Assembly (NCBI RefSeq): GCF_001649575.2
Contig: NC_051431.1
Span: 5,341,551 to 5,405,550 of the forward strand
Source of the DNA: Kryptolebias marmoratus
Taxonomy: Eukaryota > Chordata > Actinopteri > Cyprinodontiformes > Rivulidae
DNA length: 64,000 nucleotides
Reading direction: 5' to 3'
Notes under the pieces: model-generated
The model's input: the letters and a program-made list of their open reading frames with translations, nothing else
Told to the model about the DNA's origin: nothing
Database searches by the model: none
In this document: piece after piece, positions 27,601 to 39,000 of the stretch
Position numbering within the stretch: position 1 is the stretch's first letter
Layout of the letters: each line of letters begins with the position of its first letter
Program-made: the position numbers and the translations under genes

Positions 27601-28871
27601 AAAATGTTGATCAAATTTTAATATTTCTTTCTTTCTTTTTTATTTATTTGTGACAGACAGATGGTTGATCCAGACACCTGACAAGTTGGCTACCTTTTAA
27701 AAGTGCTCAGCCCTTTTGAAATTTTCCAACAAAGACTTCCCAAGTGGTTCAGTTAAAAAAAAAATGTAAAAAATTAAAATATTAACACATCATATAAGCC
27801 TTGTATAACACAAGCCCACCTGTTTTATCCAGGAAAAGAATATAAATAAATAACTTGTGAAACAGCCCCTGCTCTTACCCTAAACTGTCCTACACTAGTT
27901 ATTGGGAAGCCAATGATTGGAGGAATTAGAATTAAATTAATTACAAGAACAACTGCGAAAAAGAAAAACTAATGGATAAATGAATTTGAGCTTTTACATA
28001 TTGTTCTCCCCAATAATGAAAGAAAAAGGGCCAAAAAAACAGAAAAAGACATAACAAAATACTATAACTTCTAATTAGCAGGTTAAAAACGTGTGCTGAG
28101 AAAAAGGTTCTTGTTTTAATAGCACAATTTAAAAGTAAAACTGGTTTCATAAAAGAAAAAGTGCCAACATTCTTATTATTTCTGTAACAAAACAAATTGA
28201 CACAGTAAACACATTAACAGTAATTATTCTGAGGGGAAACGAGCAATCATTTTCAAGATATGGTAATATCAGTTAGAAAGGCCTTGACATTTTTTAAGCA
28301 AATCAAAGCTTGTCATTGTGGCATCTCATAATTAAAACAGATGCTGGGGAGGTGATCACAGGAGTACCCGTATTTGCCTGAATTCAGCTCTGCTGGCCTC
28401 TATAGACATCGGTACAAAGCAAATGCACCTGTGCATATTCCCATTCTTATGAAAACTGGCACAGTATTCTCTCTGGTGATGCCATCAACCGCCTCGAAAG
28501 AGACTGACAGCTTCTCTGTTGCAGCTTCAATGCTGCAAGCGGCTCAACAAATGAAAGGAGAAGCAGCAGAGATTTGTGTTTAGTGCCACAGAGGCACTTC
28601 CTATGCCCCTCTGTATTTTCAGGCACAATTCAGGGCACGTTATTCTTACCACTTACTATTGTTGCTTTTGATTTCACTTCACTGTAGCAGGCACAAAAAT
28701 AGACTTAAATCAGTTTGTGAAAGGAGATGATTTGCAAATTGAAAAAGGTAAATGAGTAAATCTGACCATTTAACTTATTATTCAAGCAACAATCATCAAG
28801 CAGATTTATTTGAAACTCATAATGAAACAAATAATTGTATATTTTCATATACAACTTGTTTGTCAACTTGT

Positions 28872-28914
<43 letters not shown>

Positions 28915-30001
28915 NNNNNNNNNNNNNNNNNNNNNNNNNNNNNNNNNNNNNNNNNNNNNNNNNNNNNNNNNNNNNNNNNNNNNNNNNNNNNNNNNNNNNN
29001 NNNNNNNNNNNNNNNNNNNNNNNNNNNNNNNNNNNNNNNNNNNNNNNNNNNNNNNNNNNNNNNNNNNNNNNNNNNNNNNNNNNNNNNNNNNNNNNNNNNN
29101 NNNNNNNNNNNNNNNNNNNNNNNNNNNNNNNNNNNNNNNNNNNNNNNNNNNNNNNNNNNNNNNNNNNNNNNNNNNNNNNNNNNNNNNNNNNNNNNNNNNN
29201 NNNNNNNNNNNNNNNNNNNNNNNNNNNNNNNNNNNNNNNNNNNNNNNNNNNNNNNNNNNNNNNNNNNNNNNNNNNNNNNNNNNNNNNNNNNNNNNNNNNN
29301 NNNNNNNNNNNNNNNNNNNNNNNNNNNNNNNNNNNNNNNNNNNNNNNNNNNNNNNNNNNNNNNNNNNNNNNNNNNNNNNNNNNNNNNNNNNNNNNNNNNN
29401 NNNNNNNNNNNNNNNNNNNNNNNNNNNNNNNNNNNNNNNNNNNNNNNNNNNNNNNNNNNNNNNNNNNNNNNNNNNNNNNNNNNNNNNNNNNNNNNNNNNN
29501 NNNNNNNNNNNNNNNNNNNNNNNNNNNNNNNNNNNNNNNNNNNNNNNNNNNNNNNNNNNNNNNNNNNNNNNNNNNNNNNNNNNNNNNNNNNNNNNNNNNN
29601 NNNNNNNNNNNNNNNNNNNNNNNNNNNNNNNNNNNNNNNNNNNNNNNNNNNNNNNNNNNNNNNNNNNNNNNNNNNNNNNNNNNNNNNNNNNNNNNNNNNN
29701 NNNNNNNNNNNNNNNNNNNNNNNNNNNNNNNNNNNNNNNNNNNNNNNNNNNNNNNNNNNNNNNNNNNNNNNNNNNNNNNNNNNNNNNNNNNNNNNNNNNN
29801 NNNNNNNNNNNNNNNNNNNNNNNNNNNNNNNNNNNNNNNNNNNNNNNNNNNNNNNNNNNNNNNNNNNNNNNNNNNNNNNNNNNNNNNNNNNNNNNNNNNN
29901 NNNNNNNNNNNNGCGCAGAACCCTCAAGCTCCCAGGCCTCTGGTAGAGGACCCGAGCTCAGAGGATGAAACAAAGACCACCCACGGAGGGTGAGAAGGGA
30001 A

Positions 30002-30035
<34 letters not shown>

Positions 30036-33000
30036 CATGACAATAGGAGAGGAGGGGAGAAGTATAGTATCAACAAGAAATGCTATAACAAGAGATCCTT
30101 CTGAGTCTGTTGTTAGGTAGTAGCTTGTATAGAGCCAATAACTTTGTATTGCTGTTTCCAGAGAAACATGGCAGCATCCTTAGAACGCCTGGAATATATG
30201 AATACTACAAACAAAGCTTCTAGTCCTTAACAGAAAACATCATATAGGGAAAAAGATAATAAAGTTTAAAGCTATGTTAAAGGTAAATATTAGGGAATGA
30301 AACTGAAACTAAAGACAGAAACTTTGACAACCACAGAATTTCACCCTACTCTTCAGGTAAAGTGTGTCTGATTGTTTGAGTGGTATGTTTGAGCGATGGT
30401 CCTGGAGGAGCAAACACACTCAACCAACCGCATCAACGCTCACATAGCTCTTCGTTCTTTATTCTACTTTACCTTGACATTCAAAAGGGCAATGATTCTC
30501 TCCCTCAAAGAAGATACAGAGGAAAAATAACACTACAATTTAAAATTTCAGAAAAAGATTTTTAAAAATGTCATGTACTTTGAGTTTTTTTTGTATTTCT
30601 TAATTTTCTAAATATTTTATATAAATCATTGCTTAGAAAAAGTGTTTGCTTGGGACATTCATGAGTATTCACAATCTTGTTTACTTTCTGACACTCTGCA
30701 GGGACTTTAGAGGTCAATGCCACAGGAAAATCCTTCACAGTGAAGAGTAGCCTGCAGTTCCACGTGGATAAACGGGATGATGGTGTCGCTTACACCTGCA
30801 GTGTGGAGCATGTATCTCTGTCCAACCCCTACATGACAACTGAGGTCCTGGAGGTCCACTGTGAGTACAGTCATACCCCACAAAGATGGTTTAGGCATGC
30901 GATTAGCATTGAGAAGAAATACAAAGACAGAGATTACATTTATGTCTACATGTTTAGCTTTGCATTTGTGCTGGATTAGCAGTGGATTAGTTTTCAGGTA
31001 AGGGATTTGTACAAAAACACAAAGAGGATATAGGCTAGAGCTAAAAGCTACCCAAAGGACAAAGAAGCTAACAGTTTTGTACCTTGTCAGTGTTAGAATT
31101 AAAGCCTCTAATACACAGTAATGCTACAGCGTTGGATTTTGGGAATTTCTTTGCAGATGCTCCCCAGCTGGAGATCACACATTCACAGATTCTTCCACAG
31201 GAAGGACAATATTTCAAACTGGAGTGTGTTTCCATAGGCAATCCAATGTAAGTTACAACTTATTTTCGACATTTTGTACATTTGCGAACATTCCAAAGAT
31301 AAAACCATGACTAAATAATGATTTCCTTTTCATTTTCCTTTGTGCAGTTTATTCATTGGAAACCCTTAGAGATGAGCTAAACCAAAATTTTGACTACATT
31401 TTTTTTCAGACCTGAACCAGTTCTGTGGTCTAAAGATGGAGGAGAACTGCCAGACATAGAGCGCATGATTGTGGAAGGCAGAGAACTAACCATTACCACA
31501 CTAAACAAAACAGACAACGGCACATACCGCTGTGAGGCCAGCAACCACATGGGCACCAGCTCTGCCGAATATTTGCTGTTTGTATATGGTGGGTTCTTTT
31601 CAGAGGGCTTGTTTTGTTGACTGTGATTAATTTCCTTGTGGCTTCACGTGCACTGGTTTACAGCCTGCTGTGTACTAACTCACAATGTTCATTACAAAGA
31701 TTCTAAGACAATTAAATGAGTACATTTAGTGTGTACAGAGTTAACTAATCTTAATACTTTAATAAATTTAAAAGCATGTTTACAACACAGTAATGCCAAC
31801 CTTTTATTAAATAGCTTTCAATTAAGAAACATTGAAAAGCTCAGCATTTACTGGAAGTTTCTGACAACTGTAGTTAAATTTAGGCTCAACCCCAGCTTGT
31901 ATCATTATGGTTTACTTATATTTAGTGATATAGCAATTTTCTTGAGTTTAAAAACCTACGGTTACTTTAAAATTATTGTAAAAGTAGGAATTGTCTCTCC
32001 TTATATAAATATAATATTCATTTAAGCAGTTTATTTTAAACAGTGAGATGCCTCAACCAATGTCAAATAATAAACACTGTAGAACCAAAGCCACATGAAA
32101 ACTTTGGGTGATGCCGCTGTTGTTGGAGGCACTACTGAGATAATTAGGAAAGTGTAGAAAAACCTGCCTGTCAAAAGAAGAAATATGCCTTCTTACATGT
32201 GGTTAGTTTTGTCAGAGGATTTATTTTAACCCTAAATTTTACAACACAGTTAGTGAAAACAACCATTTGAAAAATAGTGCCATGCAAAATGCTAATCTAA
32301 ATCTTCTGGTTATTAAAGGGGCCAGTGATGGGCGGTTAGGTATGTGGTGTGATGGAGCAACAACTGAAAAGTTGCTATTTCACAGAATTTAAGTCTTTGG
32401 CATTTCAAGTAAAAGTTAAAACATTTTTAATGGCAACAACTGAATTGTTGCCATTAAAAATTGCTAGTTAAAACACCACGTGTCTGTACATGTGTTTGTG
32501 TTTCAAAAACAACACAAACCTCTGATCCTTTGAATAAATGTCTAGTTGCATCACCAGTGAATCATATTTGTTTTTAGTTTGCTGATCGGTTTGCTCTGAC
32601 TTGAAAAATCAGTGTTTTGGAGTAATTAGGATAAATAATGTGATAAAATTTCTAGCTTTTTATCATTTCAACTTGTGATATTCAAATGCAATTACAAGAA
32701 TGGTAAGTTACTTATTAGGTGTTGTCAATTTTGTATATTTCTTATGGTTCAAAATAGTAAAAACTAGCCATCCAAGAGACAATCATTACTTATAGTCAGC
32801 AGAAGGATTTGTACTCCAGTGCATTTTCATCTTATTCCCATTTCAGATATTACATTGGAATAATGCAGTATAATTTAGTTTACTTACAACTTACTTAAGT
32901 GAGTTACTTACTATATAACTACCTATAAGTGAATAGCTTCTGGATTCTCTTTGTGAGGAAAAGTGTAAACCAAAAAAGGTTAGGTTGTGCACACTTTAGT

Positions 33001-36000
33001 TTTAAATGATTAATGCCTGGGAGATACATTAATTAATGCTGAGAGAATAAAATAGAAAATGCATCTTTACAGCCCTGTCCATTCATGTTTGTACCATTTA
33101 TCAAATGCAGACATATAAAGAGAAAATGAAACAAGGAAATGGAAGAAAATGTTTGAATTCAACATGAATTTCTTTGTTTCCATTTTTGCCAAATTAACAG
33201 CCCTACACAAGAGTGCAGTTTGTTTGGAGCAATTCGTATGCTAGTATTGTTGGGATTATTTGACTCACAAGCAGTTATACTACTTGATGCATGGTTGTGT
33301 CTTTGTGAAATTTAAAATACAGAGGGTCTGGGAAAAGAAAAAGAAAAGTGGAGAAAATGGAAAATGACACACTCCTTGCTTTCAGTGTACGTTATAGCCG
33401 TCTCCTTTTTTCAGTGTGCTGATTGAATAGAAGTAGACAGCAATGTCAGAATAGTCTATATCACACTGTTGTATGGAGCTACCATGTGATGGTTTCAAAT
33501 TCTACTTATCTCATTTCACAGCCAACATCAAGATGTTTTTTTTTAATTAAAAAGAAACGCGTTGACTGGGACTGTGAAATTTGTATATTTCATAGGAGCT
33601 GTTGCTTTCTTTTTGCGAAAATAATTGAGGAGGAGGAAAATGAACTTGAAACCTTTAGAAGCACTCTCAAACTAAATGCAAAGGTCCTGGTTGCTAGGGG
33701 AAAATGAAAAATTGAGCTAAGCAGGTAAAAGATGTGTGAGACAGGCTCATTTCCACTGATGATGACACTCATTCTTCAGAGCTACATTGTGTCTGGCTGA
33801 ATACTCGCCAGGTCTTTTCGGATCATCTCAGACTCTAAACCTAATTTGCTAATGACAAGAAAGCTGAGAAGCCATAAATGTCACCCATCTGCCACAATTT
33901 ATCACTGTCTGAAATTATCCTCCCTAATAAACTGCCTTGGGTACACCTAAGAAACAGCACAAGGCATTAGAGCTGTATAACAGGTTCTAGTTTAAAATAC
34001 ACAGGAAAGATTATCCATTTATAAAGCTTTAGCCTCACATTTCCCTGTCATTAATCCTGCCTTTTCACATGTCCATTTATCTACATGCAGAGCTCTTTAC
34101 TGAATAATCTGCAAATTCTCAAAGCATTACTCATCTACTCTAAAAAACAACAAATATAGAATGACCCTTGAGATACTGGCGACCTGTCCAGGGTGTACCC
34201 CGCCTCTTGCCCAATGACTGCTGGAGACATTGGCACCAGCTCCCCATGACCCTGCAGGGAAAAGAGGGTAAAGAAAATCGATGGATGGATTAACCTTAAG
34301 ACAGTTGTGCAGCTGTTGTGTTTGTATTATTTGTATTCTAGTTTATAATCACAAAGACAAAAAAGAGCATTAATTAGCCTTCACCAGTCATGCACACAGT
34401 TTAATTTGTACTGTTTAATTGTTCAGGAAGTTTTCTTATGTTAAGTCTGCTTCTAACAGAGTTTGCTCACTTGTTCCTGTTTCAAATGAAACCTCGTCAC
34501 CGGTAGTGCCACCATCGCTAGCTCCCATATCTCCCTGCCTTCCGTTTTCCTACCTTCTCTTTTCCACTGCTCTAACTCAGATGTTGCCATATCAGGCTTA
34601 GGCAGTCACAGCTGTGTTCACAGGTACACTTGCACCCTCACTGAGACCCCCCTCCGCCCTCGCTCCACCTCACCAACCCATCGAACAATATACTGAACAC
34701 ACAGTTGATGATTGATGAACTAACAGCCAAGCTTTAAGCTAGAAAATAGCATTGTTTTACTTGATGAATTCAATGCACTCTCTTTTTTTTCCTTTTCGTA
34801 TTTGCACACAGAGCTGTTTTCTTACTATTGCAGATTTGTTCAAACATTGCAAGAGTAAGATACCGCATCATTCATTTACTGCTTGTAAACCACTGCACGA
34901 GTGTATTTGCAGAAGCAGAAAATAGAAAACACAAAAATGGTTAGCTTTTTGTTCTTACACTCAAAGGTTTTTATCAGAACAACAAACTGACAAGAGTACA
35001 TTATTGTTAAAATGTTTATCAAAATCACTTGCAATGGAGCAATGAATGCCAGGGTCTGCCAGAGCAGATAAGATCTTTTCTTTTAGCTTCTGCAAAAATA
35101 CAACATAGACAATAACAGCAGGGTGTTACAGTATAAACAGGCAGGTTATTTGTTCATGGAATGCCATAACCAAGTCGTTGAAGGGAGATCTGCAAAAAGT
35201 AAACATTGGAAGTCTCCGGGTCCAAATGAGACACACTTTACAGACTTGTGAGGAATGAAAAGCTTAAAATTTTGTGTGATTTTCAGATCAGGACAGATGA
35301 ACTAACCAATCAAATATTGTCCGTTACTGACAGATTTGATAAGAGAGCAGTAGTAATATGTACAGCAATTATAAACAGCAGCAAAATAAAGATTAAATAA
35401 CAGCAGGGACTTTTTTTTTTAATAATACTGACTAAAAATGAAGTAGAAAATGTGTGTAAATTGAGGTCAGCAGTTTACTAGCGGTAAACAAAGTATTTGG
35501 GGAAGTCGTATTTCAGGACTAGCATTTGAGATCTGTGTCTAGAAGCGTAACGTCTAAGTAACGGGCAGTTTAAGGTGGTATCTCATTGGACTGTGAGTAG
35601 TTGGAGAACAGGATTAATGAGGGCATCTCCCCAATGTCTTCCAGATGTCTTGTGACTTCTGCAGGACTCTCAACACTCTCGCCTGAGTCGCAGAAGTGCA
35701 GCCATGTCTCTTGAGTTTTAAATATGTTCAAAAAAAAAATGCAAAACAACTTTTTTTCTTGAAATTCTCACAAAGTATTTGTGGGTGTCTCCAACTCATC
35801 TCCAACCCCTATGAATTTTCTGCTTTGATAAAAAACATTCAAGGTAAATGTCCAGATTAAAAAAAAAAAAAACATGTTGTTGTTAAATAATAATTATTAA
35901 GAAACTGGTACAAATCTTCATTTCAAAAGTCTATTCTAGTGAATAAAATAATAAATGTGAGGACGGCTGCCAAGGTGGGAACAAAGCAAACTGAGGTGGG

Positions 36001-39000
36001 CATAGATAGGCAACAAAATAGTGTGCATGGCCAGAAATGCAGTTTTGCAAGTCATACACACAAAAATAGACCATGACTCTCAAAAACTGGCCACTCAATA
36101 CATGGCTGTGTGTCTCAGATGGTCACTTGGTTTCAAACACTCAAAGTTTAGTGAGACTGCAGCTGAAAATTTATGTATTTTATCACAATTTTCCTGCAAA
36201 TTTGAGGGCTTTTTTTCTCCAACTAGTCTCCTAATGGTTGCAGCTTAGTGAGACACCACCTTCAGCTGAAGTGCTTAACAAAATGGCTACAGTAGAAGAG
36301 AATATTTACATTTAAATTTAGATCCAGACTTTGAGCTCTGTAAGAACATGCATCAGTCAAACTTTCGCTGCTTTCCTAGACAATAATTCCTGTCAGTTCA
36401 GTTAGGCTCTGACAGTAGGCTTCACTTTCTGTCACTTCTGCACCCCAAGCTAAGATCATGCTAACCTTTTGTGTTTTGCTTTGATTGTTGTGGTCACCTT
36501 TTTATCATGGTGTATTTCCACTCGTCTTCCCTTACTGCTGTCACTGTCTACAACCATGGCAACAGCCAAAGACTTTCCAGGGCCTTCGACAGGTAAATAT
36601 TCAAGTAAATGATCAATGCAAGACAAATTTAGTGTGTGTGATGCTGGATCTGGCTCTGGGTCAGGAAACATCATGGCCTCACCCTGCATGAGCCAAATCA
36701 TCAACATGCATGGATGCTCACTCTGTTGACACCAGACGCTTTCTCTCCAGCCATGTCACGGACTGCATAAGTTATCACACAATGTGTTTCTATTTGAGTT
36801 TGTCATTGTCAAATGAAACGGATGGTTCTGTTTGAAATAAACTGGGCTGTATATAATATTTGTGGTGGTGGCAATGGTATGATCATGTGGACATCAAACT
36901 GAAATGAAGGTCAAAAGTGTATTTTTCAGATTTCTGAATACAGCGTTCTTGCAAAATATTTTGTTTTTATTAGATTTTAAGATCATAATTTAAACTGTAT
37001 GCATTTTGCAGTATAAGGTTACAAGAGTATGTGTTTTATTTTGTGGGTTATATCTGTGCTGTATAAATCTGAGTTTGAAATTATGTGAGATTGTTTTTCT
37101 ACAAGAGCAGATGAACACAGATCTCCAGTTCATTTTATCACAATGTCTAAACACTGAATTACCAAAAGTGTGGCTAGCTGAGTTGTCAGTGTCTTAATAT
37201 GATGAAGTGACTATAGTTTTCCAAATGATAAATAGATGTAAAAGTGTCTGGTGGTATGCCACCCCTCTGCTGCAAATATGCAAACCTTTTGTCAGTTCTC
37301 TTGGATTGTATGCTGCTTGTTTTTGAACAAATGGCACAAACAGTCAGTTTAGTTCTGCTTAGTGCTTGCAATTTATTAGCAATGGTAAACTATAAAATGT
37401 ACCTTCTGTATTTTCTGTATATACCTTCTGCTGCTACAAAATCTTGATTATTGTAGGTGGTTTTTGTGAACTAATTTTAATGCAACAAGTGTTATAATTT
37501 TTCAAAACTTTTCAGAGGTAAAAAAAGTACCTTAAAAACTACTTTCAAAGATTATCATTAAATTTTCACAGTGTCAGTGGGGGCCAATAAGTAACAAGTA
37601 CCACCTACTGGTGGAAAGTAGTTTGGATCTATAAAATGCCAGCAGTATATCAGCCAAGAGCAGGCTCATACTGTAGAACTGGCAAATTCCAGTAAACCCA
37701 CAGTTGTACATTTAGTCTTTTTTTATTCTTACTTTGGTGCCATTTAATTTTTCCTTTATAGTTGTGCAAAGTAGTAATTTGAAGAATTTTTTTGTTGTGC
37801 TTTTAACAACTATTTTAATTTCTGATGTTGTTTTTCTCTTGTTTGCATCAAGACTGAATTAAGAAATGCTCTTACATGCAAATATTTTTACAGTTGGGTT
37901 GAGTTGGTCTATTTGTTCAGTGTTCCTTACTTATGTTTTCAGTAGTGTTTGATAAGAAACACTAAGCAATGCTCATCTCTGTGGTGGTGTGTACTGAGAG
38001 TGTGTTAAAATTTGCTTATACTCCCTGCTGATAGTCTATTCACCTGCACAGATCATTATATCCATCATCTTGCAAGCAAAATCAGGTTAATGCAATTATT
38101 GTTTAGCAGCCATTGTTTCAAAGCCTTATGTGTTCTCTTGTGAGTCCCTGATAAAAACAATCTTGGTGTTTCTATTATGCATGGGATTTTTAAAAAAACT
38201 GCATGTTTCCCGACTTCATCTTTTGTTTTAAGTGTCACATTTTAGGATGCTGCAAATGAGGGTGGCATTACTTTAGCAGGTTTGCAGAAACATCCCATGC
38301 TGTTATTTCCCAGGTCACTTTGCAAAACTGAGCACGAGCCATAGCTATTCATCAGCTTGAGATAATGAGAGCACGAGAGGTACTGAGTAAAGACACAGCC
38401 ACCCACAGTTTATTAGAGGAAAGACACCAAAGCTTGATCCAGCCTGATAAACCCCCAGCTCTTGTTCTGCCCTGAGAATGTCTTGTGTTAAATAATGTTT
38501 AAAAAAAAAGAAAGAAAGAAAGAAAAAGAGACATGAGCTTGAGCTGTAAAATGTGTGAGAGTGAGCAAGAAGAAGCATAAAAGATGTGCGCACAGAGGCT
38601 CTGGCAAAATACCCAAATCATTTCTCACAGGCTAGACTTCAGTTTTTGTTGTGTGATGGTGCTGGTAATGCCAGTTAGTTTGATTTTGCAGAGCTTTGTG
38701 GTTGTGATTACTTCTACTGTTTAGGCAGATTACAATTCAGGAAGTTGAAAGCAGCAGGTTCTGCTAAATATGACAGAAACTCATTTGGGAATGTTTGTTC
38801 GCAAGCCTAAAGTCCCTGTCTCTGAATTTTTTTTCATTTTTTCAGTATAATTACAGGAGTAGAAATATTTTCTGTCCTCTGCTAATAAATTCTGATAGTG
38901 ACACAACATTTTGCAGGTAATTTTATTCCTCCTTCCATCTCTCGCTGTCTTCTTTCAGATCCTAATGCTTTAGGACAACATGGACCTGACCATGCTTTAA

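Larger units (their letters stand above)
24545..30701 (+). other. cadm2 intron 5 (6.2 kb)
   Basis: Contains a family-A copy at 25071-25490, an internally deleted Tc1-like element at 26930-27420, and a 998-base assembly gap flanked on both sides by (TA)n. No exon was recognised in the determined sequence. Confidence 0.7.

Noticed and set aside
28705..29993. Several ORFs of 350-420 codons
   Set aside because: They consist almost entirely of undetermined bases plus Tyr-Ile repeats from (TA)n.
34419..34640. Ser/Pro-rich ORF in the cadm2 stalk intron as a missing stalk exon
   Set aside because: I tried the plausible acceptor/donor pairs. Internal lengths (for example 43 nt) break the phase 1-1 requirement, and stops follow.
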